A stretch of DNA of 54,951 bases from Nocardiopsis sp. JB363 (GTDB lineage: Bacteria; Actinomycetota; Actinomycetes; Streptosporangiales; Streptosporangiaceae): contig NZ_FRFF01000001.1 in NCBI RefSeq assembly GCF_900143625.1, positions 1 through 54,951 on the forward strand, read 5' to 3'. Below the pieces are notes generated by a model. That model saw only the letters and a program-made list of their open reading frames with translations, was not told the origin of the DNA and made no database searches. This document shows, piece by piece, positions 46,734 through 54,826 of the stretch (positions are counted from its first letter, which is position 1; every line of letters begins with the position of its first letter). A program made the position numbers and the translations under genes.

Positions 46734-48359
46734 ATGAGGCTGACCTTCGACCCGATGACGATCGAGCACCTCGGCTTCAAGATGTACTCCCATCTTCCGA
46801 ACGCACTCGCGGAACTGGTCGCCAACGCATACGACGCCGATGCCACACGGGTCCGCGTCGTACTCTCCGACACTCCCGAACCCACGGTCACCGTGCACGA
46901 CGACGGCCATGGAATGAGCCCGGACGACCTGGAACACAAGTACCTCAGGATCGGTCGGAACCGAATCCGTGCGGGCGATTCCCTTTCCGAATCGGGTCGC
47001 CGCCGGGTGGCGGGCAAGAAGGGCCTGGGCAAGCTCGCCCTGTTCGGTATCGGTCTCCAGGTGACGGTCCGGACCAAACGCCGGAATTCCGATTCCTGGA
47101 CCGTCATCACCATGGACTGGAACGAGATGCTGTCGGCTTCCGGCGTCTACGAACCCAAGACCTGGGCGGATCCCGGGTCGGCAGACGAACACGGCACTTC
47201 GGTGACCATCTCGTCACTCAAGCGAAAGACTCCAGTACAGCTGAAATCGTTGGCGACCAGCCTCTCCCGGTTGTTCAACTACGTCGACGCCGGATTCCGC
47301 CTGGACGTTGAGTCGGCCAACGGAGCGATCGTCGAGGTCACACGCGAACTGCGCTATTCCGACATCGAGATCGAGACCAGGTGGAAGGTGCCGGACGATC
47401 TCGAAGACCGCGAGGAGCTCCGCCACGCACCGTTGATCGAGGGACAGATCTTCGCCAGCGTTCGGCCGTTACGCCAGGAACTGCGCGGAGTCACCCTCTA
47501 CGTGAACGGTCGTCTGGCCAACGATCCGGAGTATTTCGGTGTCCCCGAATCGAGTTACGCGTTCTCCTACCTCACCGGCTACATCGACGCCGACTATCTC
47601 GATGATCTTTCAGAAGACGTGATCTCGACGGACCGACGTTCCATCACCTGGGAACTCCCGGAGCCGACCGCACTCCGGAACCGGCTGGAGCGGATACTCC
47701 GCGAGGTCGGGCGACGCAGGCGTGAGACACGACGCTCCGCCCAGAGGAACCGCATCAAGGAGACACTCGACGTCGATGCCGACCATTGGACCGGGACGAT
47801 CCGCGGCCCTGAGTCGGGTGCCGTGGGAGACGTACTCGAAGTGCTCACCTCACCCGACAGCGACATGTCCGACGACGATCGACGCAGTGTCGTCGACGGG
47901 CTGCGACGGATCGCCCCGGAGTACGCCGACCTCCACTGGCGGCACCTGCACCCTTCGCTCCAGCAGGCCTGCGAGTCCGAGTATCGGGACGGCCACTACC
48001 TCGCCGCCGTGGTCGAGGCGATCAAGCGCTACGTCAACGACATCCGTCGGATCTCGGAATTCAATGACAAGGACATGGCCGTGCTCCAACGTGCCTTCGC
48101 GAACGAACCCGGGTTGGACGTGTTGCGACCGTGGCTGCACCTGAGCCTCTCTCCGGAAACCCAGGTGAACATGCGGTCATGCCAACGCGACCTGTCGGTC
48201 GGCCTCCTCTCGGGCTTCAGGAACCCCATCGCCCACGAGGAGCGGGTCATCCTGGAGGGCGAGGGGGTGTTCACCTATCAGGACTGTCTCGACGCCCTGA
48301 GCATCCTGTCCCACCTGCGCCGAAGGCTCGACGCGCTCGACGACGGTTCTCAGCGGTGA
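46734..48359 (+). CDS. GHKL (MORC/Hsp90-like) ATPase with TIGR02391-like C-terminus
   Basis: A 541-residue protein. N-terminal Bergerat ATPase: ALAELVANAYDADAT (N-box, Glu and Asn about residues 28-33), VHDDGHGMSPDDLEHKYLRIG (G1) and GKKGLGKLALFGIG (G2/lid), as in MORC-like and Hsp90-like proteins. The middle transducer-like part includes GVTLYVNGRLANDPEYF. The last 180 or so residues (LQQACESEYRDGHYLAAVVEA, ending GLLSGFRNPIAHEERV) match the TIGR02391/Ymh style domain found in restriction- and phage-linked genes. AAGGAG sits 6 bases before ATG 46734. Stand-alone, in less GC-rich DNA after a strong terminator: it looks like an acquired defence-type gene. Its function is not established. Confidence 0.82.
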   Translation: MRLTFDPMTIEHLGFKMYSHLPNALAELVANAYDADATRVRVVLSDTPEPTVTVHDDGHGMSPDDLEHKYLRIGRNRIRAGDSLSESGRRRVAGKKGLGKLALFGIGLQVTVRTKRRNSDSWTVITMDWNEMLSASGVYEPKTWADPGSADEHGTSVTISSLKRKTPVQLKSLATSLSRLFNYVDAGFRLDVESANGAIVEVTRELRYSDIEIETRWKVPDDLEDREELRHAPLIEGQIFASVRPLRQELRGVTLYVNGRLANDPEYFGVPESSYAFSYLTGYIDADYLDDLSEDVISTDRRSITWELPEPTALRNRLERILREVGRRRRETRRSAQRNRIKETLDVDADHWTGTIRGPESGAVGDVLEVLTSPDSDMSDDDRRSVVDGLRRIAPEYADLHWRHLHPSLQQACESEYRDGHYLAAVVEAIKRYVNDIRRISEFNDKDMAVLQRAFANEPGLDVLRPWLHLSLSPETQVNMRSCQRDLSVGLLSGFRNPIAHEERVILEGEGVFTYQDCLDALSILSHLRRRLDALDDGSQR

Positions 48360-48369
48360 GGGCCGGCGT

Positions 48370-49164
48370 CTACCGCTTGCGGGCGAGGCCGCAGAACTCG
48401 TCCATCTCGCGGGCCTCGCCGACCTCGACGAGTCCGGGGTGCCACAGGGGGCACGAGACCACGCCGGGCTCGACGAGTTCCAGGCCGTCGAACAGGGCGG
48501 TGATCCGCTCCGGGGTGCGCAGGTGGTAGACGGCCGATCCCGCCTCGTTCCAACGGCGCACCGCTTCCTCCATGCCCTCGCCGGTCACGGCGCTGGTGCT
48601 GTGCACGATCGCCAGGTGGCTGCCGGAGGGCAGCGCTTCCATGAGGTGATCGATGATCCGCTTGGCCGCGTCGTCCTCGCCGACAAAGGGCAGCACCCCG
48701 AACAGGGTGATCGCGACCGGTCGTTGCAGGTCCAGGGTCCGGGCCGCGTTGGCCAGGATCGTGGCCGGCTCGCGCAGGTCGGCGTGGACGTAGGCGGTCG
48801 CCCCTTCGGAGGTACCGGTGAGCAGCGCGCGGGCGTGGGTGAGCACGAGCGGATCGTTGTCGACGTAGACCACTCGGGCGGCCGGGTTCGCGGTCTGGGC
48901 GACCTCGTGGGTGTTGTTCGCGGTCGGCAGGCCGGTCCCGATGTCCAGGAACTGGTCGATGCCCGCCTCCTCCACCAGGTGGGTGACCATGCGGGCCAGG
49001 ACCGCCCTGGTGGCGACGGCGATGTCGACGATCTCGGGCAGGACGGCGACGATCCCGTCGCCCGCCTCTCGGTCGACGGGGTAGTTGTCCTTGCCGCCCA
49101 GCCAGTAGTTCCAGATCCGGGCGGAGTGGGCCCGCGAGGTGTCGATGGGGGGTGGGGAATCCAT
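48370..49164 (-). CDS. DUF574 SAM-dependent methyltransferase (Methyltransf_19)
   Basis: A 264-residue member of the actinomycete-specific DUF574 methyltransferase family: ARIWNYWLGGKDNYPVDREAG near the N-terminus, IDQFLDIGTGLPTANNTHEVA (SAM motif), VVYVDNDPLVLTHARALL, and AITLFGVLPFVGEDD in the middle. Streptomycetes carry many copies, often near regulatory loci; substrates are mostly unknown. No strong ribosome site is seen before ATG 49164. It follows the nitronate-monooxygenase-like gene by 34 bases on the same strand and converges with the GHKL ATPase gene. Confidence 0.93.
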   Translation of the reverse strand: MDSPPPIDTSRAHSARIWNYWLGGKDNYPVDREAGDGIVAVLPEIVDIAVATRAVLARMVTHLVEEAGIDQFLDIGTGLPTANNTHEVAQTANPAARVVYVDNDPLVLTHARALLTGTSEGATAYVHADLREPATILANAARTLDLQRPVAITLFGVLPFVGEDDAAKRIIDHLMEALPSGSHLAIVHSTSAVTGEGMEEAVRRWNEAGSAVYHLRTPERITALFDGLELVEPGVVSCPLWHPGLVEVGEAREMDEFCGLARKR

Positions 49165-49198
49165 GGGGGGACCGTTCTTCGAGGGGGTCTGGTCCGGC

Positions 49199-50662
49199 TC
49201 ATCCTAGGGGCGTGCGAGGGCGGCCCTCCTCCTTCGACAGCAGGTAGTCGACGACATCGGCGGCGGAGAAGTCCGTGCCTACGTGGCGCAGCAGGTCGGG
49301 GAGGAAGTCCAGGTCCTGGCCCAGCGTGAGCAGCGGGGGTTCGACGTAGCCCCCGGGGCGGTTCTGGTGCAGGCCCACGTTGGCGGTCAGGGCGTTGCAC
49401 AGGCAACGGCGGCCGTCCGTGTCCTCCTTCTCCCCGCCCTTGCGGACGTAGGTGTCGACGGGTTCGGCGGGGCAGCGGTAGCCGATCGTGCCGTTGTCCT
49501 TGCGGAACGGGGTGCGCAGGTAACCGAGGTCGCACAGTCGGGGCCGCAGCGCGAACTCCCCCTCCTCCGACAGGGTGTCGGGCACCCGTGCGACCTTGAA
49601 CGGGAAGCCGGTGGGCGAGGCCAGGGGGTCGTTGCGCACCTGAAGGGTTCCGGCCGCCCCCTGGGCCAGGAGGTTCCGCCGAAGGTCGGCGGTCAGTCCC
49701 GACTCCCGGGCCAGCGCGAAGACGGTTCCCGCCTGTACACCCGCCGCGCCCTCGCCGCGCGCCGCCGTCAGCCCCCCGGGTGTGGCCTGGCCGCCGGCGA
49801 GCCAGAAGGGAAGTCCGAGCGCGGCGACCTTGGCGACGTCGATCGCGTCGCGCGGTCCGTACACCGGCTCGCCCTCCTCGCTGAGCCCGTTCCGGCGCCG
49901 TGGCGGGGCGCTGTGGCCGCCGGCCCGGTGGGTCTCCAGGACGAACCCGTCGGGCCGGGTGGTCGGGGAACGGTGCAGGTACTGGGCGAGCACCGTGGAG
50001 GCGATGATCGCCAGGAAACGCGGTCGAAGGAGCCGCTCGGGTGCGGGACCGGCCAACCCGGTCGGGTCGAAGGTCACGGTGTGCCGCTCCTGCGAGCCCT
50101 CCACGGCGACCGCCAGTTCGGTCGCCGAGTGCGCGCTCAGGGCGTCGAGCAGCCCCGGGATCTCGCCGGGGATGCCCGCGCCCATCAGGACGTGGTCGAC
50201 CCCCGCCAGCATCGCCCCGTAGGCGGCGGGCTGGGTGGCGAGCTGGATCTTCTCCATGTAGTTGACACCGACGGGTCCGTCGTGGCCCTCCTTGGCCAGC
50301 CACACCTCGACGAAGTTGCCCGCGACCGTGAGTTCGTCGCGGGCCCGGTGGGGGCGCAGTCCGAGTCGGGGCACCGGGCGGAACGGGCTGCCGTCCGGTA
50401 TCCCGCCGGGCACGAAGTACCGGTCGAGGATCCGGGAGACCACCCCTTGGTCGGGGAAGCGGGCCAGTGCCCGGCGCATGTCCCCGTCCGGGTCGCCGAG
50501 TTGGAGTCGGCGGGCGAGCTGGGCGTCGAGGGCGACCCCCGAGACCACGCCGAGCTGGCCGGTCCGCGCGACGGCGCGGGCGAGCCGCCATCCGGACACC
50601 CCGACCCCCATGCCGCCCTGGATGACGGCGGGAAGTACGCCGGTGGTGGAACCGGTGGGCAT
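49199..50662 (-). CDS. nitronate monooxygenase-like FMN enzyme (PfaD-like length)
   Basis: A 487-residue TIM-barrel FMN protein related to nitronate monooxygenases and PfaD-type enoyl reductases. It shows VIQGGMGVGVSGWRLARAVAR, VGVNYMEKIQL, GVDHVLMGAGIPGEIPGLL, the catalytic-His segment ETHRAGGHSAPP, and GLPFWLAGGQATPGGL with GVQAGTVFALARESG for phosphate binding. It is about 130 residues longer than ordinary nitronate monooxygenases; the extra C-terminal part has a Cys-rich GYRCPAEP...RRCLCNALTANVG region that could bind metal. ATG 50662 has AGGAG 8 bases upstream. A cupin gene precedes it on the same strand. The substrate is unknown. Confidence 0.8.
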   Translation of the reverse strand: MPTGSTTGVLPAVIQGGMGVGVSGWRLARAVARTGQLGVVSGVALDAQLARRLQLGDPDGDMRRALARFPDQGVVSRILDRYFVPGGIPDGSPFRPVPRLGLRPHRARDELTVAGNFVEVWLAKEGHDGPVGVNYMEKIQLATQPAAYGAMLAGVDHVLMGAGIPGEIPGLLDALSAHSATELAVAVEGSQERHTVTFDPTGLAGPAPERLLRPRFLAIIASTVLAQYLHRSPTTRPDGFVLETHRAGGHSAPPRRRNGLSEEGEPVYGPRDAIDVAKVAALGLPFWLAGGQATPGGLTAARGEGAAGVQAGTVFALARESGLTADLRRNLLAQGAAGTLQVRNDPLASPTGFPFKVARVPDTLSEEGEFALRPRLCDLGYLRTPFRKDNGTIGYRCPAEPVDTYVRKGGEKEDTDGRRCLCNALTANVGLHQNRPGGYVEPPLLTLGQDLDFLPDLLRHVGTDFSAADVVDYLLSKEEGRPRTPLG

Positions 50663-50711
50663 GGTGGACACTCCTGCGGGTGGGAACGGGCGGTCCGACC
50701 AGCTTCGTCCC

Positions 50712-50744
50712 GGGACGGCTCGGAGGCGAGGGGCCCTCCGTCCC
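50712..50744. terminator. GC-rich hairpin after the cupin gene
   Basis: GGGACGG (50712-50718) and CCGTCCC (50738-50744) with a 19-base loop, in the 116-base gap between the cupin gene and the nitronate-monooxygenase-like gene. A weak terminator or an attenuating structure. Confidence 0.35.
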
Positions 50745-50778
50745 CACCGCCGGCGCGGAAGGTCCCCTCATGCGTGGG

Positions 50779-51144
50779 TCACCTCTCCCCCGCGGGCTCC
50801 CTCCGCACGCTCAGCAGGAAGACGCTGTCCTCCAGGGCCGTCACGGAGTGGCGTTCGGGCGGGATCGGCACGATCTCCCCAGCGGTGAGCTCCCACTCAC
50901 GGCCCTTCCCGAACAGTCGGATCCTGCCCTCCAGCACCTGCAGCGTCGCCTCCGGTGGGCTGTCGTGCTCGGCCAGCTCGGCGTCCTTGAGCAGCGCCAA
51001 CGCGGTCTGGCGCAGCAGGGAGTCCCGGTCGCCGTACACCGTGGTCGCGGCGCGATTGGCGTGCGCCTCGCGTGCCTTGCCCAGCAGGTCGCCGGCCAGG
51101 GTCCTCAGGTCGATCGTGCCGTTCGGTCGCGCGTGGTCGCTCAT
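50779..51144 (-). CDS. small cupin-domain protein
   Basis: A 121-residue single-cupin protein. AELAEHDSPPEATLQVLEGRIRLFG and EWELTAGEIVPIPPERHSVTAL are the two cupin motifs, though the first has no full HxH and the metal site is incomplete. Residues 1-50 are an alpha-helical leader (LRTLAGDLLGKAREAHANRAA) typical of small actinobacterial cupins that act as sensors or redox-stress proteins. ATG 51144 has GGAGAGAA. A TATAAA on the minus strand at about 51213-51208 may be its -10 element. Confidence 0.85.
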   Translation of the reverse strand: MSDHARPNGTIDLRTLAGDLLGKAREAHANRAATTVYGDRDSLLRQTALALLKDAELAEHDSPPEATLQVLEGRIRLFGKGREWELTAGEIVPIPPERHSVTALEDSVFLLSVRREPAGER

Positions 51145-51264
51145 CGTGTTCTCTCCTCGGGCACCGCTCCGCGGCGCCCCGTGGTCACTCTCGGTTCGCG
51201 ATAGGAGTTTATACAACTGGGGTTGGAAAAAATAGGACCCGTTCCACCACCCACGGAGATTCCG

Positions 51265-52155
51265 TCAGGTGTCGGCACCGGTGAACTCTGCGGCCCGCTC
51301 CCGCACGAGACCGCGGACGATGAGCGCCGCCGGCGAGGGCCGACCTTGGGAGCGCTGTACGAGACAGATCCGGACGGGTTCCGCGCCACGGATCGGGATC
51401 CAGCGCAGTCCGGGCACGTCGCCGGAGGTGTCGAAGCGCGCGAGCACGCCGATGCCCGCCCCGTGACCCACCATGACCTTGACCGACCGGGCCGACATCG
51501 TCTGCACGACGACGTCGGGGTCGGCGACGTTGTCGCGCAGCCGCTCCCACATCACCGTTCCGGCGCGCATCGTGACGATGGGCCACGTGGCGAGGTCGTC
51601 CCAGGCCAGTTCCTCGCGCCGGGCCAACAGGTGGTCCGTGCGCACCACCAACCCCAGGGGCGCGGACAGCAGCGTCGAGCGGCGCAGCCCCGCCGCGGCC
51701 GGTGCGGCCGGGGCCGAGATCACCCCGAAGTCCAAGTCGCCGTGCAGCACACGGCCCTCGATGTCGCCGGAGGAGGTCTCGGTGACACCGAAGCGCAGGT
51801 CGGTGTGTTCGGCGCGCAGGCGGGCGACCACCGGCGCGATGAGGGTCTCGACGACGACGGAGATCGCCCCGATCGCCACCCGCCCCTGGTAGGACCCACC
51901 CGATTCCGTGGCGGCCCGCAGGGCGGCGTCCTCGGCGGCCACCAGGCGCGCCAGGGGTTCGATCATCGCCTGCCCGGCGTCGGTGGGGCGCACGCCCTGG
52001 CGGCTGCGGGTCAGCAGCACCACGTCGAGTTCCTCCTCCAGGAGGCCGACCTGCTCTCCGAGCGTGGGCTGACTGACTCCACAGCGCGAGGCGGCCGACC
52101 GCAGGGAACCGGTCTCGACCGCCGCCAGAAAGTATCGTGCACGCTCGACTCGCAT
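51265..52155 (-). CDS. LysR-family transcriptional regulator
   Basis: A 296-residue LysR regulator. The N-terminal helix-turn-helix is RYFLAAVETGSLRSAASRCGVSQPTLGEQVGLLEEEL, followed by the linker helix and the effector domain (GRVAIGAISVVVETLIAPVV, LDFGVIS, VKVMVGHGAGIGVLARF). It reads away from a CoA-transferase/carrier operon with a large symmetric site between, so by the usual LysR arrangement it controls that operon in response to the transported or activated acid. Confidence 0.93.
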   Translation of the reverse strand: MRVERARYFLAAVETGSLRSAASRCGVSQPTLGEQVGLLEEELDVVLLTRSRQGVRPTDAGQAMIEPLARLVAAEDAALRAATESGGSYQGRVAIGAISVVVETLIAPVVARLRAEHTDLRFGVTETSSGDIEGRVLHGDLDFGVISAPAAPAAAGLRRSTLLSAPLGLVVRTDHLLARREELAWDDLATWPIVTMRAGTVMWERLRDNVADPDVVVQTMSARSVKVMVGHGAGIGVLARFDTSGDVPGLRWIPIRGAEPVRICLVQRSQGRPSPAALIVRGLVRERAAEFTGADT

Positions 52156-52224
52156 CGCGCCACCCTAACGGGTTCACCTATCACCCGTCGAAGGTGCTCC
52201 CGTCTTCCATGCAGGTACCCCCAA

Positions 52225-52257
52225 GGTTCATGATCGACGCACGTCATCGCATGAACC
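52225..52257. promoter_or_regulatory. LysR-type operator (8-base arms, 17-base spacer)
   Basis: GGTTCATG (52225-52232) and its exact complement CATGAACC (52250-52257) in the 133-base divergent gap, ending 31 bases before the CoA-transferase start. Arms are 25 bases apart, fitting recognition by a LysR tetramer. Confidence 0.65.
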
Positions 52258-52288
52258 AGATCACACCCCAGGTGGAAGGAAATCCCTC

Positions 52289-53473
52289 ATGGCCTCCCAG
52301 CCACTCGCCGGGATCACCGTGCTCGACCTGTCCACCATCCTGGCCGGTCCGCTCGCCGCGACACTGCTCGGCGAATTCGGAGCCGAGGTGATCAAGGTCG
52401 AACAACCCGGTACCGGCGACCCGGCCCGCCGCTACCCGCCACTGGACGGCGACACCTCGGCGAGCTGGACCCTGCTCGGGCGCGGCAGGCGCAGTGTCAC
52501 GCTCGACCTGCACCGCCCCGGAGCGGCCGAGATCGTCGGACGTCTGGCGCGCGAGGTCGACGTGGTGGTCACCAATTTCCGTCCGGCGACGCTGCGGCGG
52601 TTCGGCGTCGACTTCGACGACCTGCGCGCCTACCGTCAGGACCTCGTGATGGTGCACGTCAGTGCCTTCGGCCGGACGGGACCGTACGCGGACCGCCCCG
52701 GTTTCGCCCGGGTCGCCGAGGGTTTCGCCGGTCTGACCCATCGGACCGGGTCCCCCGACGGTCCACCGACCTTCACCGGGTACCCGGTGGCCGACGGTGT
52801 CACGGGGATCTACGCCGCGTTCGCCACGCTGTTGGCCCTACGCCAACGCGACCAGACGGGAGAGGCACAGCTCGCCGACATCCCGCTCTACGAACCGTTG
52901 CTCCGGATGATGGAGGACTTCGTCGTGGACTACAGCGTGACCGGGCACAGCGTCCAGCGCCAAGGCAACCGGAACCCGCACATCAGCCCCAACGACATGT
53001 ACCGCACCCGCGACGACCGTTGGATCGCCCTGCCGGCCTCGACCGACCGCATGTGGGAGCGGCTCGTCCAGGTGATGGGAGCCCGGGACCTGGCCGTCCA
53101 CTCGACGATGGCGGCCAGGGTCGAACACCGGGACGAGATCGAGGGGCGGGTGGCGGCGTTCGTCGCCGAGCACGACGCCGCGGAGCTGCTGGCCCGGCTG
53201 GACGAGGCCGGCATCGCCGCCGGACCCGTCAACTCCGCCGAGCAGGTGTGCGCGGATCCGCACATCCGGGAGCGCGGCTCGATCGTCGAGGTCCAGGACG
53301 CTCACGGGCGCGACCGGCTGGTCCAAGCCCCCGCCGGGCGCTTCTCCGGATTCGAGGGAAGCATCGGCCGCCCCGCGCCGGAGCTGGGCGAGCACACCAC
53401 CGAGGTCCTGAGCGACCTGCTCGGTATGACCGGAAGCGAGATCGACGACCTGCGCCACCGCGGCGTCGTCTGA
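52289..53473 (+). CDS. CaiB/BaiF family III CoA-transferase
   Basis: A 394-residue class III acyl-CoA:carboxylate CoA-transferase. Family landmarks: ITVLDLSTILAGPLAATLLGEFGAEVIKVEQPGTGD at the N-terminus in order, NFRPATLRRFGVDFDDL, FGRTGPYADRPGF, the catalytic Asp in AQLADIPLYEPLLRMM, and a C-terminal EAGIAAGPVNSAEQV with FSGFEGSIGRPAPELGEHT. It moves CoA between carboxylic acids. ATG 52289 has GGAAGGAAA upstream. Followed after 19 bases by a MatC-type carrier, so the acid is probably imported by that carrier; a dicarboxylate is the natural guess. Confidence 0.94.
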   Translation: MASQPLAGITVLDLSTILAGPLAATLLGEFGAEVIKVEQPGTGDPARRYPPLDGDTSASWTLLGRGRRSVTLDLHRPGAAEIVGRLAREVDVVVTNFRPATLRRFGVDFDDLRAYRQDLVMVHVSAFGRTGPYADRPGFARVAEGFAGLTHRTGSPDGPPTFTGYPVADGVTGIYAAFATLLALRQRDQTGEAQLADIPLYEPLLRMMEDFVVDYSVTGHSVQRQGNRNPHISPNDMYRTRDDRWIALPASTDRMWERLVQVMGARDLAVHSTMAARVEHRDEIEGRVAAFVAEHDAAELLARLDEAGIAAGPVNSAEQVCADPHIRERGSIVEVQDAHGRDRLVQAPAGRFSGFEGSIGRPAPELGEHTTEVLSDLLGMTGSEIDDLRHRGVV

Positions 53474-53492
53474 GCGAAAGGGACCTCCCCCC

Positions 53493-54788
53493 GTGACCAT
53501 CGCCGACCTCTCCATCGTCGTCCTACTCCTCCTCTTCGCCGCCACCGCGTTGCGCGGCTTCAACCTCGGATTGGGCGCCTTCGCCGCCGCGTTCCTCATC
53601 GGCACCGCCACGGGGATCCCCTCCGAAGAGGTCACGGGGTTCTTCCCCGCCGACTTCTTCATCCTGATCGTCGGTGTGACCGCGCTGTTCACCGTCGCCA
53701 AGATCAACGGCACACTCGACTGGATGCTGGACGGGCTGCTGCGACTGGTCAGGGGCAAAGTCCTGCTCGTGGCCCTGGTCCCGTTCGTCTCCGGGGCGCT
53801 CCTGGCGGCCTTCGGGACACTTCCCGCGGCGGCCACCGCGATCGTCGCGCCCATCGCCCTCGGGCTGTCGGCGCGCTACGGTCTTCCCCCGTTGATGATG
53901 GCCGTCCTGGGCATCATGGGCATCCTCAGCGGCCTGTTGTCGCCCCTGGCCGTGTACGGCGTGACGGCCCACCAGCAGAGCGCCTCGATGGGGCTCGGCA
54001 TGCCCGACCACGCACCGGTCACCCTCCTGGCCGGTTCCCTGCTCGCCGGCGTGGTCGTCTGCGCGGGAGTACTGACCGTGACCCGTCTCCTCGGCGCACT
54101 GCCCACGAGCCGGAGCCTGGCACCGGCCGGCGGCCACGCGGGGCCCGCCGGTGGCGGTGTCGGCGGCTCGGCCGGCACCGGCCCGGACCCGGCCCAGGTG
54201 CCCGACCCACTGGTGCGCGTGGTCACCCTCGGTGGCATGGCCGCCGTCCTCGTCCTGTCGGTGGGCTTCGACATGAACATCGGCTACCTGGGCGTCACGG
54301 CGGCCTGCCTCCAGCTCGTGATCCTGCGCATCGACCCCACCCCGGCCGTGGCCCGCATGCCGTGGGGCATCGTCCTGCTGATCGGCGGGCTGCTGACCTA
54401 CATCGGTGTGATGCAGGACCTCGGCGCGTTCGAGCGCATCAGTGACCTGCTCACGATCGAGGGTTCGGCGATGCTGACCCTGCTCCTGCTGTGCTACATC
54501 GCGGGGATCACCTCGTTCGCCGCGAGCTCGATCGCCGTCTTCGTCACGGCGATGCCCCTGTTGCCCGCGGTCGTCGAAGCGGGGGTCTCCCCCATCGGTG
54601 CCATCCTGGCGGTGGCGTTGTCCTCGGTGATCGTCGACATCAACCCGCTCGGCATCACGGGCGGGCTGATCCTCGGCGCGGCCCCGGAGGACACACGACC
54701 GGCCCTGTTCCGTCAGCTGCTGCTGTACGGACTGGTGTCGGTCGCGGTCGGTCCGTTGATCGTCTGGGCGGTCTTCGGCTGGTGGTGA
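53493..54788 (+). CDS. MatC-like dicarboxylate carrier (SLC13/ion-transporter superfamily)
   Basis: A 431-residue membrane protein with about 11-12 hydrophobic segments. The first half matches the dicarboxylate carrier MatC N-terminal domain: RGFNLGLGAFAAAFLIG, PADFFILIVGVTALFTVAK, NGTLDWMLDGLLRLVRGK. The centre has a Gly/Pro-rich cytoplasmic loop (about residues 210-235). The second half repeats the fold (VLLIGGLLTYIGVMQDLGAF, ITSFAASSIAVFVTAMPLLP, SSVIVDINPLGITGGLI), including the NPLG hairpin. GTG 53493 is preceded by AAAGGGA. Second gene of the LysR-controlled pair; likely imports malonate-like or other dicarboxylates. Confidence 0.87.
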   Translation: MTIADLSIVVLLLLFAATALRGFNLGLGAFAAAFLIGTATGIPSEEVTGFFPADFFILIVGVTALFTVAKINGTLDWMLDGLLRLVRGKVLLVALVPFVSGALLAAFGTLPAAATAIVAPIALGLSARYGLPPLMMAVLGIMGILSGLLSPLAVYGVTAHQQSASMGLGMPDHAPVTLLAGSLLAGVVVCAGVLTVTRLLGALPTSRSLAPAGGHAGPAGGGVGGSAGTGPDPAQVPDPLVRVVTLGGMAAVLVLSVGFDMNIGYLGVTAACLQLVILRIDPTPAVARMPWGIVLLIGGLLTYIGVMQDLGAFERISDLLTIEGSAMLTLLLLCYIAGITSFAASSIAVFVTAMPLLPAVVEAGVSPIGAILAVALSSVIVDINPLGITGGLILGAAPEDTRPALFRQLLLYGLVSVAVGPLIVWAVFGWW

Positions 54789-54826
54789 GCCCTACCCGGT
54801 CAGGAGGTGGGTATCGGGTCCAGGAG

